From Neurospora tetrasperma FGSC 2508 (taxonomy: Eukaryota; Ascomycota; Sordariomycetes; Sordariales; Sordariaceae), in assembly GCF_000213175.1 (NCBI RefSeq), contig NW_009799103.1:3016904-3080903 (forward strand): a DNA stretch of 64,000 nt. Reading direction: 5' to 3'. Position 1 is the stretch's first letter. The number at the start of each line of letters is the position of its first letter. This document shows, piece by piece, positions 44,694 to 56,404 of the stretch. Position numbers and translations under genes: made by a program. A model generated the notes under the pieces. That model saw nothing but the letters and a program-made list of their open reading frames with translations. It did no database searches and was not told the origin of the DNA.

Positions 44694-46928
44694 ATGATGT
44701 TATACGAGCGATCCGTCCATGATCTCCCCGGCCCCAGCTCTCCGCCAGGCTTGACACATTCCAAGTCTTCCAAGTCTTCATCCTTGAACTCGGTACCTTC
44801 AGATGATGACAGCGTGCTTGCTGACGCTAGCCACTTTGAAGACATTGGACTCCAGGATGAATCCCATGTCGATGTTCGAGGGCTAACTAAGAACCTGAAG
44901 CCCTCGCCCATGCTGTATAGTTCTAACCCTTCCTCCGAATTGCGAGTACCCTCCAAGAGCAGTCGATCTTCCCGCAGTCCGTCCAAAACCCGCCAGAAGC
45001 GGGATGTCTCATCAACGGGCAAACCCCGTCCGACCCTCCCGAATATCCAGAGTCATCTACGACCTGTCAATGGCCGAGTCGCGAGCTTGGGGCTTACCCC
45101 CGAGCTTCACACTGCCCCTCTTCCTATGCGCTCCCTTGGAAACCGATCACCCTCCTCGACACGGCAACGCAGTATTAGCCCCAATCTCCAGACTAGCTTT
45201 CCCATGAAGCCACGGAGGAGTAGCTGGCAATCGAGCCGGGAGCGAAAGACAGCCAGACAGTTGGAGAGGGAGTGCGACGAAGATGACGGAGACGACATCC
45301 CTGACGGGCTCGTGCTTGATAATGTGCCAATCTCGCCTAGGCCACCCTCGGAACGAACAATAAGCCAACCTTCTTCTAAAGCTCCTTCTCCAGAACGCGC
45401 TCCTCCTGAAAAAAGAGTACGAAGTGTGGGAAATGGCACTCCACCAGTGGCAGCAGCCCAGGGATCCCTTAGGTCGCCGACATGGAAGTCCGATACCGCA
45501 GTGCCTACGAGAGCCAGCATTGCTTCCACCATTGTCACCCCTCTGGAACTCGCCAGATCCAAGAGCTGGTCTGCCGCATTGGCTGAACTCAACTCCGATG
45601 CCAAGGAGCTCACGGAAAAGCTGGAGGAACATGCCGAAGAGTTGGAAGCAAAGGGCGTGCGGTCCAGCACGCCGTCTGTTCGCAGAAACTCTGACGGGAA
45701 GCCCCGTGTGAAATCGGGACTTCCTGAGCTCCCGCCGCTTCGCAAGTCCAATGTCATGATCGACCCTCTACCGCCGTCCAAGGAAAAGGAAGCTGTTTTG
45801 TCCCGCACTCGTCCTTCCTGGCTCCCGCCAAAGGATCCCGCCGAGGAACGTCGCCATCTAAAGGAGTACCAGAGGATGATGGCTCAGAGCCTCGAGGCCG
45901 AGCGTAGACGAGAAGCGACAAAGAAGGCCCGGATCGAGAACCGTGATACCAGAGCCGACAATTTGATGCATATTTGGGAGGAGAACATCATCCCTCGTTG
46001 GGACGAGGCCATCCGTGAGCGCAGGACACGAGAGCTATGGTGGCGTGGTATTGCGCCACGCAGTCGAGGTGCTGTGTGGAGCAAGGCGATTGGCAACGGG
46101 CTCGCACTTTCTGATGCTTCGTTCAGGGCTGCCCTGAAGCGGGCCAATGATGCCCAAAAAAGAGTGAACGACGGACAAGGCAGCACCGACGATTCCTACG
46201 CTGCGGCCTGGTTTGATGACATCAAGACGGACGTGGAAGAGTATACCTTCCCTGACCTTCGCATCTTCCAAACTGGAGGGCCCCTTCACCAAAGCCTGGT
46301 GGATGTTCTCAGCGCATACTGCATGTATCGGAGTGATATCGGATATGTTCCGGGCTGCAATGTAAGTTTCTCTGACAAGTTATCCCGTGAGAGAGAGAGA
46401 GACTAACAGACCAACTAGACAATTGCCGCTATTCTGCTTCTCAACCTTCCCTCCGCCACCGACGCGTTCATTGCGCTTGCCAACGTCCTGAACCGTTCCT
46501 TGCCGCTGAGCTTCCACACGTGCGACAGAACCGCCATGTCCTCGGCCTATAACCTGCTACTCCAAACCCTCCAACACAAGTCGCCCAGCCTCCATGAACA
46601 CCTGATCAAGTTGCCCGATCATAATCCCGATCTCTACTTGGGCGACATCTTCACTGGCCTCTTCACTCGCCACCTCGCTCTGGATGAGGCCACCCGACTC
46701 TGGGACGTGTACGTTTTCGAAGGCGACGCCGTCCTCGTTCGTGCAGGCATTGCTCTTCTGCTACAGAAGGGCATGTCCCTTATGGGTACCAAGTCCATTC
46801 ATGAGGTCAGGGCCATCATGAATAACTCATCTGATGGCGTTTTGAGGTCGGCGCCCATTCTGCGCAGCACTGGCGAGGAAGATCGCTGGATGCGCGCTGT
46901 AAGGGAAGCCGGGAAAGCGCAAGCTTAA
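44694..46928 (+). CDS. TBC-domain protein, TBC1D12/14-like, with non-canonical finger motifs
   Basis: TBC domains normally act as GTPase-activating proteins for Rab GTPases in membrane traffic. Exon 1 is 44694-46361 and exon 2 is 46419-46928 (GTAAGT donor, CTAAC branch, TAG acceptor). The product is 725 residues. The first ~400 are disordered, Ser/Pro/Arg-rich with many SP and RS sites. A charged helix follows (about 390-430), then the TBC domain (about 445-700). Recognisable are RELWWRGIAPRSRGAVWSKAIG (start), LRIFQTGGPLHQSLVDVL, and YLGDIFTGLFTRHL. The overall order matches vertebrate TBC1D12/14. The two catalytic motifs differ: IxxDxxR reads I510-K-T-D-V-E-E516, and YxQ reads Y551-V-P553. 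The dual-finger Arg and Gln are therefore absent. Start is the first of two adjacent ATGs. Confidence 0.87.
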
Positions 46929-49781
46929 AGCGCGAGGAAGAAACAAGAAAAAAAATAACATTAAACATACAAAAAGAGCGGATATATATATATATTTCGT
47001 TTCCTTGTCTTTGGAATAAAGCGGTGGGAAGGGATTTTCACACAAGGAGAGGGGAACATAAGACCAACTGCACGCAAATACGTCATGAAAGCAAGTCACC
47101 ATACAAAGGAACCAACCATGTCTTTACTCATGTCACATACCCAACAACGATACGCACATATAAGCAACCACCACCACCACCACCACTTGCCATCACCAAC
47201 CACTTTTCAGCGGCCACCGGCGTTTCTGTTCACTGTTCAATTCTTAATTTTCCTCCAGGTTGGATAGCGCTGCGCCGGCTTGTCAACACCGTCTGGGGAA
47301 CTGGCATCTTGTTTTTCCTTTCTTTCTTGCTCATCTTCGGCACAGTTTCGAAGTAATTTGTGTACCTCGTGTACAAAACAACAACCACAAAACCTCGGTT
47401 TTGAGTATTGTGTATATTTAATATCTTTTTGGACAATTTCCGAATGCCAGCCAGCCAGGCATAAATGGGGCGGAATAGAATGAGAGTGGTGATGATTTGA
47501 TTATACTTGGTTTTCATCTGTGTGTGTATCTAGGGATCTTTGACTTTGTCTGCCTGTGGATATTAATGAAGGGGCATTTATATCCCGATTTAGTTGGAGT
47601 GGTATATCATATAATCCTGATTGAAATTGGACGTTCCCTTGTACTATATCTCGTTCTTTCTTTCATATCTCTCCGCGTATGCTGTTGGTAGATTATGCTC
47701 ATGTCGTAATGGCTTGTTGAACGAGTATGAATTAAACTCTATCGGTGGCGTGTGCCTACCATATATATAGATAGCAATGACAAACAAGGGATTGATCCAC
47801 ATGGTGTAGGAGAGCAAGATCTTTTCTTAGCAACGAAACATACTGCTACCGTTCTCCGTTATGATCTGTCAAAGGTCGAACGAGTATCAGTCAGGTGTGT
47901 GTGTGTGCTATGTTGGTTGGTCTATCCGATCTCTTTCTTCTTCGTCAAGGCCAAGTCGAGTTATGAGTTATGAGCTACTACTTTGCCAACCAACATCTAT
48001 GAACCAGACAGAGATAGTAATCATTCACCGGCAAATATCAAGGTTGAGTATATAACAATAAACGCTATAGTAGGAGCCGGGTTGAATGACAGAAAAATAG
48101 TTCAGCCCGCTACACCGTTACGAAATGGCTGGAATCTCTCCTGCTACTATGTAAATAGAAGGTCCGTCGCTTTGTAATTCAGGTGTCATGACATCTATCT
48201 ATACATGTATGTATCCCCCACCCCGAGCGCTCCTATCTATCTATCGCAAAGCAAATGGGTAGCTTCGATGATTATAGGTACATACCTGTTATCGAAGTGA
48301 AAGAAGCCGGACAGGCACCCCAACTCTTATCTACAAGTACCTAGGTAGGTATCTTCGATGTTAGGTCCTAGTTACTTGTTATCGTTGTGGAAGCCAGGGA
48401 GCCAGGCGACGAACGAGTACCATAGGCTGACTGTGTGTTACATACAACTTACAACTCAACGACCACGTACACTAAACGAGAGAGAATTCTGCCTGTCATT
48501 TCTCTTGCTCAAACAAAAAGAACTCGAGTACTTGTATGTATACGGAACCCCAGTCCGTGCGGTATATATGCGTTGAGGTCATTATCTGTATCTGTGTCCA
48601 TGTCTTGTGCTTGTGTGTTCTGGTGTCACATGATGAACATTTGAGACGGCATACTGGACGGATCATAGATGGATGGATGAAAGGACGGATGGTTGGATGG
48701 TTTCCACTTTACACTATAAAGGACGGACATCAGGGGCACCTACCCGAACGCCGGACACCCCGCACTAATTTTCACACTTCGTTGGGTTGTCATCATTGAT
48801 TGATGAGGACGCAAAGCGACGAAACAGTTGATTTTCATGATTTTTCTAGTATATGTTAAAGTGACACAGTGAGGGTGGTATTTAGAAAGGAACATTGTAG
48901 TGTAGTTGTAGTTGTACGTAGTAGCGTAGTGAACGGCGTTGCGTGGATGATCCCATCCCTCCCTCCAATCATCCAATCGGATCGCCTGGAATTACGTGAG
49001 CGAGAAATCATAACCAGCTGCTTGACCAAAATGCTCTGCCGGTTGAAGCTGAGAGGTTCGTTGTGATCAAGTGATGACAACGGCCAAGCAAAGATCATGA
49101 GTTGTAAAACATATACATATCTGTTCTCGGGGACTCCCTTTTCAACCGAAACTTCTATGCTGTACCAGACAGCTCCATAATGTTAACAATCCAAATTCTA
49201 TCCTTCATCTACTTCCCTTTATCGCACTGACGATGATGCCATACAATGCCCATGCTTGACGATTCTCAAGAACAAAACCAATACCCACGCGTCACTGCGG
49301 AACTCATCCTCATTAAGTACTTGATAATTCTTCTTTTGTTTCTTATCATTTCAGACCATCAGACCTCTCTCTAGGTTTCTTTCTTTTTACTACTGTCTAT
49401 GCATTCCACATCTATACAGACAAAAGCGAGAGAAAGAAAACGATGTCTCTAGTAATATTGCAAACATCTCGTCATTGATTGGTATCCTTTTTTTCCGATT
49501 CGATTTTATAATCATCGGTTCCCATTCCCGTTCCTATTCCCATTCCCACATATCGATATGACAAAGACCCAAACCGCTCATTTCTGTTGATTTCCTGGAA
49601 ACAAGTTGATATGATACCTTTCCAGATTTCTACAGCAATCCGTGCATGTCTCCTGTGGGGACGTAGTCCTGAGCGTGACCAGGCTATGCCAAACCGATCA
49701 AAATTTTATCACTGCCTCAAGTCGATCTTTCTCGACCTGGGTCTTTTGAACTTTTATCCATCCATCGTTTTCTTGAAATAC
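46929..49781. other. Intergenic between convergent genes (2.9 kb)
   Basis: 3' regions of the TBC gene (+) and the desaturase gene (-). Contains ATATATATAT near 46981-46994, CCACCACCAC at 47167-47186, a CTATCTATCTAT run near 48232-48243, TACCTAGGTAGGTA at 48338-48351, and TTCCCATTCCC repeats at 49518-49550. Short frames only; no gene supported. Confidence 0.55.
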
Positions 49782-51227
49782 TTAGTTGGTCTTGGGGAGC
49801 TTGGCAGGCTTGACACCGAGACCGTTCTGGTTGCGGTAGAACAAGACACCCTTGCCCTTACCCTCAGCGCCCTCGGTAGGCTCAACCCACTGGCACCAAC
49901 GAGCAGCCTTCCACATGGCCTTGATGAAACCGATGGGGCCATCTTGGACGTCAGCGCGGTAGTGACGGCCCATGACCTTCTTGATGGCCTCGGAGGCCTC
50001 GTCGGCGTGGTAAAAGGGAATGGTGCTGACGTAGTGGTGGAGCACGTGGGTCTCGATAATGCCGTGGAGGAGGTGACGGCCGATGAAGCCGAACTCGCGG
50101 TCAATAGTCGCGGCGGCACCACGGACAAAGTTCCACTGATCAGGGGTGTAGTGGGGGAGCGAGGGGTCGGTGTGCTGGAGGTAGGTGATGGCAACGAGCC
50201 AGTGGTTGACCCAGAGGTAGGGAAGGAAGTACCAGACGAACATGTTGGACCAGCCGAAGGTGTTGCCGAGGTAGATGAGGGCGGTGGCGGCGATGGCGAT
50301 ACCGATGTCGGAGACGATGATCCAGGGGGCCTCGCGCTCCTCATAGATGGGAGAAGTGGGGTTGAAGTGGTTGACACCAGTGAACCAGCCGTTCTTCTTG
50401 CCCTTGCCACGACCCTCGCGCTGCCTCTCGTGGAAGTTGTGGCCGGTGACGTTGGTCATGAGGTAGTTGGGCCAGCCGATGAGCTGCTGACCGATAAGGT
50501 GGATCAAGGTGTAGATGGGGGTCTCCTCGGTCAACTCGGAAATCTCATGGACCAAACGGCCGATGCGAGAAGCAAACTGCTCGCGGGTACGAGGAACGAA
50601 GACCATGTCACGCTCGATGTTGCCGGTGGCCTTGTGGTGCTTGCTGTGGGAGAACTTCCACGAGAAGTAGGGGACGAGAAGGGCAGAGTGGAGGACCCAG
50701 CCGACGGTGTCGTTGATCAACCTGGACGGGGAGAAAGCCTGGTGACCGCACTCGTGGGCAAGAACCCAGAGACCGGTGCCGAAAAGGCCCTGCATGAAGG
50801 TGTACAGACCCCAGAGAACGACACGGGCAGCCTTCATGGGGATGTACTCGGGAGTGACATATTTGTTCCAGACGTAAAAAGTGACGGTGAGGTAGATGAT
50901 GTCGCGAGCGACGTGCGCCAAGCTGTGAAGAGCCGAACGCTCGAAGCAGTGCGCGGGGATGGCATCGCGGATGTCCTTGATGGTGAAGTCGGGGACCTCG
51001 AACTCGTTGCCGTACGTGTCGAGCAGCTTGCCGAACTCGGCCTTGTCGGTCTTGACGTTGTCGGAGGCCAGGGAAGAAAGCGAGGTGTTGGAGGCCGAGC
51101 GCTCAAGAGGAGAGTCAAAGGGAGAGGCATCGGCGGTACCAGGGTATGAGTCGGAGGTGGCCTCGGTTTGGGTCCTGCGCAGGGCAGGCTTGTTGCCCTC
51201 GGGAAGGGCAGAGGAGACGGAAGCCAT
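49782..51227 (-). CDS. Delta-12 (oleate) fatty acid desaturase
   Basis: Endoplasmic-reticulum membrane di-iron enzyme that introduces the second double bond into oleate to make linoleate. Single coding exon of 481 residues. The start at MASVSSALPEGN is preferred to an upstream in-frame ATG at 51302, which lies in the leader. The N-terminal ~75 residues are Ser/Thr-rich. The three histidine boxes are intact: HECGH (158-162), HSKHH (194-198) and HVLHH (394-398). Long hydrophobic stretches around 110-155, 172-190 and 300-350 fit the four-pass topology. Motifs such as WVLAHECGHQAFS, NVTGHNFHERQREGRGKGKKNGWF-type spacing and the C-terminal CQWVEP place it with fungal delta-12 rather than delta-15 enzymes, though the two are hard to separate by eye. 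A possible leader intron lies upstream (51314-51509). The reverse strand carries a fortuitous 520-codon frame. Confidence 0.92.
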   Translation of the reverse strand: MASVSSALPEGNKPALRRTQTEATSDSYPGTADASPFDSPLERSASNTSLSSLASDNVKTDKAEFGKLLDTYGNEFEVPDFTIKDIRDAIPAHCFERSALHSLAHVARDIIYLTVTFYVWNKYVTPEYIPMKAARVVLWGLYTFMQGLFGTGLWVLAHECGHQAFSPSRLINDTVGWVLHSALLVPYFSWKFSHSKHHKATGNIERDMVFVPRTREQFASRIGRLVHEISELTEETPIYTLIHLIGQQLIGWPNYLMTNVTGHNFHERQREGRGKGKKNGWFTGVNHFNPTSPIYEEREAPWIIVSDIGIAIAATALIYLGNTFGWSNMFVWYFLPYLWVNHWLVAITYLQHTDPSLPHYTPDQWNFVRGAAATIDREFGFIGRHLLHGIIETHVLHHYVSTIPFYHADEASEAIKKVMGRHYRADVQDGPIGFIKAMWKAARWCQWVEPTEGAEGKGKGVLFYRNQNGLGVKPAKLPKTN

Positions 51228-51313
51228 CTTGTGAGGTGGAATTAATCGGTGGGGAGAGAAAAACCGAGTAGGATAGATCGAGACGAATCCCAACAACAAC
51301 AACCGTTATCTGC

Positions 51314-51509
51314 CTGATGTCACAAAGCAGACTAAATCAGAGAAGCGTCAGCAAAGAAGACTCGTGGGTTTTGTTTTGTTTATTGTCTTTTTTTTGTGGT
51401 TGATAATGGTCGAGGTGGGTACAATCGGGGTGTTGGTCGACTCTTCAAGGAAGAGGCTGGAGGAGTGCATGGAAGATACCGGGAAGGAATGCATGGAGCA
51501 AAGGCTTAC
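51314..51509 (-). other. Possible intron in the desaturase 5' leader
   Basis: On the minus strand a GTAAGC donor begins at 51509. A GCTGACG branch-like site lies near 51347 and a CAG acceptor ends at 51314, 86 bases before the ATG. The length (196) is within the range seen here. It is supported only by splice signals. Confidence 0.35.
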
Positions 51510-52579
51510 CGTCAAGGGCTTGTTGGAGACACAACCGAAACAGGAGTATACACACAGGGAAGAGAAAGGTTGGTGGTAAACCCAATCTTTAGGAAGGAGA
51601 ATGCGTGGAAAAGAAAGAAAGAAAAAAAATCAATATCAATCTGATCTTTGTTGTCTCGCAGAGACCCCGGGAAAAATGGGGTGCTAGACGTGGGTCGATT
51701 GTTTATGCCCGGGGGATGATTTGTTGGGATTCCCGATGGTACGGGGCTCGGTCCGGGATTGGGGGAATGTAACCTGGAGACTGGCACTGGAGAGGAAAGG
51801 GTTCGTTTGGGTTTGAAGAGGCCGATTGTTTCTAGGTTTTATATACCGACTCGTGAGAAAGCATTGGAGATGGGATTCCCGAAGATCGATACCTTGGATG
51901 CCAGCAGAATTTGTTAGCAAACCAAAGTCGCCCCAATTTCGGTGCCCATGCACTCGCTTCAGTGTTGCAGCACCCAGACTGCGGATACAATGAGGCAAGA
52001 TCGAGACGCGTCCAGGCAAACGAGGAGGGACAGGGCCCGCCTCCAGCTTTTGGCCACCACCAGGAACCATTCGCACTTTCCAAAACAATTGAGACCCGAC
52101 GATAAACCTACCCAAGCTGGGCTCTAATAACCAATGCATTGATGCAGCCGAGTTATGTCTGCCAATTGTGCATCGTGTCTACAATTTATGACTGCACTGT
52201 AGGAAGCTACACACACTGCACAATAGGAAATGTTATCGGGATGCATTGAGGTCCAAACCAATATTGTATGGCAATCTGACGGCCAGTAGAGTTCAAAGTA
52301 CAGAGTACAGGCCTCCAACTAAAGTACACCTTAACATTCACATGCTAGCCTGTGAGCTGAAACAAAGGTCCAGTTGGTTGAGGGGATTTGCACCACCCAG
52401 CTGAGAAAAGGGTTGAGCGACAAACTGGCCAACGACGGTTTTTGACGAAAAGAGAGACACGCAGATGCATTGATTGATTGCCCTTCACATGTGACAAGCA
52501 GAGCATCTGTTGTCGCGTCGAGGGCATTCCCCTGGGAGGGGCGAAAACGGGAAGCTGGAGACATGGGCAAAGCGACTTC

Positions 52580-52600
52580 ACTGGCTGGCTGGCTGGCTGG
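52580..52600. repeat. (CTGG)n microsatellite
   Basis: About five tandem copies of CTGG in intergenic DNA. Confidence 0.8.
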
Positions 52601-54902
52601 TTGGAGATCGTCCATGTTGCGTTCCACCTTAGCTCGGCATATTCTGCAGCTATCTCGCGCGCTGAATTTTCCGTTGCTTCCTCCGGTAACAGTCAAATCC
52701 GATATTTCGATTAGACGGCAACGGTTCGAGGCCAGCCAGCCCCGGCCTGGGAGCATATCATGTGCTCATGAGATTCCCGCCTTCGATTTCAGTGCTCGGA
52801 CGAAATCGTTTCAAGATGCCGTCTCCAACTCGAAAAAGAAGCTTTATCGATAAGCACTCAGGGCTGGGCTGGACGCCCGGGCGGGGGCTGTGAGGCCAAG
52901 ATAAGGTGATACAAGGATGGGTGGAGATCCTAGTCTCGTACAGCGTAGCATTGCGCGGGGTAGCTAGACTGAGAGGACGAGGACTTGGACTCGTCTGAGC
53001 TGGCCTTCGTTTTGCCATCTTCACTTCAACTCGGACAGGGCTGGGTGTTTCATCGTACCTGGACGTGCGCTTCAACCATTGCCCCTGTCAACAACTGAAG
53101 GCCTTTCAATTTTCACAAGTCTGAGCATACTAGTTGCTCGTTCCTTTGACTGGATCCCAGATGGCTAGCATGAATTCCCGTCCTGTAGACGAGGTCTTCA
53201 CATGGTGTATTTTTTTTTTTTTTCCATACCATCAGGGTCCCCCAAGCCACCCGCTCCCATGTTTGGGTGCAAGGGGAGGTTTCATGCGGGTCGTCGGCTG
53301 GAAGGGAACACACAGAGTGGGGGTTGCATTTTTGGGTTCATGCCATGATGCGATGGCCAAATGGCATTGGACGGTTTGAGTGCTTGTCGCGCCGCTCATC
53401 CTCAGGCGACAAGACAGATTTATCGGAGTCGGCGCTCGAATTTCTGTTGGGAATTCTCGGAACGGAGAGATAATTCGTTTCTTATTTTTCTTTTTGTTGG
53501 GCAAAACAGTTCCCGAGGTTTGTACGTACCACTGTGTACATGCTTTCAGTTTCTGTTACCACCCCCCCACACACACACACGAGGCAAAAAGCCGATAAAG
53601 TTGCAACGAGATTCGTCCACGTCGCTTTTATCCAGGGCTTGTGAAAGGCTCCACCCATCCGCGGGCCACTTCAAACGTTTTCATCATCAAACCCGGCGGC
53701 GGTCCCGGCTCATTTGACCACTTCCGTCCACGCCGTCCGGCCTGTCTGTCACCAATCCCCACGGCTTTCCCCTACAAGAAACCCCGAACGAGGTCCGGTC
53801 TCCAGTCCGGATACGGCTCGTTACCGGGATTTGTCGCTCCGAGAGCATCTTGAAGAGCCACAAAAATCACACGATCGAACCACTTGAATGGACTTGATAT
53901 CGCCAGACCACGGTGTTATCTTCGACTTCTTTTCCATGGCTCTCATGCGTGCTTTTATTTCAGTCCTCCAGCGTAAGGCCATGGATACCACTATCCATGT
54001 CCTCGTTCTCAGACCGATCCCAGCAAGCGGGACTGAAAGTCCGTCGCTCACGCCATGAGGGGATGATAATGTTCACTGTGTGATGCCTTGGGTTCGCGAG
54101 TGTCGCAAGCGAAAACGACCCACGCAAATCCGTACGTACTCTTGCAGCCCGGACTTTGACCAAGATTCGCTTCTACCGGTTCAAAACCCAGCCTATAAAT
54201 GACACGAGATAAGCCATCATAGAACCAAGAGATACAAACGGTACTTAGGTCGTCTTTCCCCTGATTTTGCTCTCAGCAACTATCTACTCGCCATCGTTAC
54301 AGTCAAGAAGATAAGACATAATCCATTGAAGGGGATATCAATGCTATACTCTCATTTTCGTGAATGATATTAACTTCCACCTTGCTTCGAACATTCGGCG
54401 CTTAGACACTTGCCTTGAGACAACTTAAAGTATTTCAGTTCATTCCACTCAACTCTTCTTGGAACAACTAACTGAGCACCCCTAAAAGAACGTTGGATTG
54501 CGCATACCGTAGAGAAACGTCATAAGCCAATACACCTTTTTATTTTTTATTCACTTTTTCTTTGTTCTCCCTCTTCTTTCTTGGCTGGGAAGGGCTGTCG
54601 AAGTGAGGGATAAATGCTCTACTTCCCATGGCAACTGAACGACGGCAGCCACAACGGAAAAGGCAGTACACGGAGAATAGATTCCAGTTCCACTAACCTG
54701 AAAAAGAAAAACATCCTGTTTAGATGCAGTGAAGGAAGGTTCAATACCTCAAAGCCTGTACCTAGGGATGTAATTGACTGGTATACCAGTCACATTGTTG
54801 TTGTAGGTGCCTCTAAGGAGCAACGTCACGACCGGTCATATGTATATCTTACCGGAATTTCGCAAAGGAGGATACAATATGATGGTCCGGCTATCTTTTT
54901 TT

Positions 54903-55838
54903 NNNNNNNNNNNNNNNNNNNNNNNNNNNNNNNNNNNNNNNNNNNNNNNNNNNNNNNNNNNNNNNNNNNNNNNNNNNNNNNNNNNNNNNNNNNNNNNNNN
55001 NNNNNNNNNNNNNNNNNNNNNNNNNNNNNNNNNNNNNNNNNNNNNNNNNNNNNNNNNNNNNNNNNNNNNNNNNNNNNNNNNNNNNNNNNNNNNNNNNNNN
55101 NNNNNNNNNNNNNNNNNNNNNNNNNNNNNNNNNNNNNNNNNNNNNNNNNNNNNNNNNNNNNNNNNNNNNNNNNNNNNNNNNNNNNNNNNNNNNNNNNNNN
55201 NNNNNNNNNNNNNNNNNNNNNNNNNNNNNNNNNNNNNNNNNNNNNNNNNNNNNNNNNNNNNNNNNNNNNNNNNNNNNNNNNNNNNNNNNNNNNNNNNNNN
55301 NNNNNNNNNNNNNNNNNNNNNNNNNNNNNNNNNNNNNNNNNNNNNNNNNNNNNNNNNNNNNNNNNNNNNNNNNNNNNNNNNNNNNNNNNNNNNNNNNNNN
55401 NNNNNNNNNNNNNNNNNNNNNNNNNNNNNNNNNNNNNNNNNNNNNNNNNNNNNNNNNNNNNNNNNNNNNNNNNNNNNNNNNNNNNNNNNNNNNNNNNNNN
55501 NNNNNNNNNNNNNNNNNNNNNNNNNNNNNNNNNNNNNNNNNNNNNNNNNNNNNNNNNNNNNNNNNNNNNNNNNNNNNNNNNNNNNNNNNNNNNNNNNNNN
55601 NNNNNNNNNNNNNNNNNNNNNNNNNNNNNNNNNNNNNNNNNNNNNNNNNNNNNNNNNNNNNNNNNNNNNNNNNNNNNNNNNNNNNNNNNNNNNNNNNNNN
55701 NNNNNNNNNNNNNNNNNNNNNNNNNNNNNNNNNNNNNNNNNNNNNNNNNNNNNNNNNNNNNNNNNNNNNNNNNNNNNNNNNNNNNNNNNNNNNNNNNNNN
55801 NNNNNNNNNNNNNNNNNNNNNNNNNNNNNNNNNNNNNN
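54903..55838. other. Assembly gap (936 N), flanked by poly-T
   Basis: Preceded by about eight T and followed by four T. Content is unknown and the length may be an estimate. Confidence 0.98.
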
Positions 55839-56404
55839 TTTTCTGCTTATCGGACGCACCACAATTATGTACGATCCATTGGGATTGAAGGGGAATCATC
55901 ACGAGGGGCTTGTTGGACAAGATATCATATCCACATGCTCGCTCTCCGTGCAATAGATCTCTTTGGGTTCGGTCCTTTGCGAAACACAAAGGGACCGGTT
56001 TTGTCGTTGCTCTTTAGGGGTATCAAACGATGTGGCTGGTTCACCATTACATAGTTTTTTTAAAGATCGACGAACCCTCCTTCACTTAAGCAGGATGGAC
56101 TTTGGGACATTAGAAGAAGTCTGACTCCGATCTACGAAAACCAGAATGATACTAAAGCGCCAACCTAACAGCTCTTTTGGAATCCACCGCCTAGTCTACG
56201 CATGCACCGCTTTTATAACAACCAGACAGGTACAACGTAGAAAGAAGAGAGCAAAAATAAAATAAAATAAGGCCCAGAGATATGAAAGAACCCGGTTCAT
56301 TTTATTCACTGTACCCTCAGATGACCTTTTCGAAAAACGGGAAAAAACGGTACGCCATGTAACTTCACAACATATCAAACTACTGCCGCCGCCTGTTCGC
56401 ACAT

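Larger units (their letters stand above)
51228..56404. other. Intergenic upstream of the desaturase, with an assembly gap
   Basis: Head of the desaturase gene (-) on the left; eIF3b 3' end (-) on the right. The first ~600 bases should contain the desaturase leader and promoter, including the possible leader intron. A (CTGG)n repeat lies at 52580-52600, a T-run at 53209-53223, a C-run then (AC)n at 53562-53580, and a 936-base gap at 54903-55838. No frame with family likeness was found; genes in the gap cannot be excluded. Confidence 0.5.

Noticed and set aside
49587-51149. 520-codon plus-strand open frame opposite the desaturase
   Set aside because: It is the mirror of a strongly codon-biased gene. 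The product is a Val/Gly/Asp-rich string with no domain, while the minus strand has three exact histidine boxes.
54614-56054. Several open frames spanning the second assembly gap
   Set aside because: Artefacts of the N run; real flanking sequence supports no gene.
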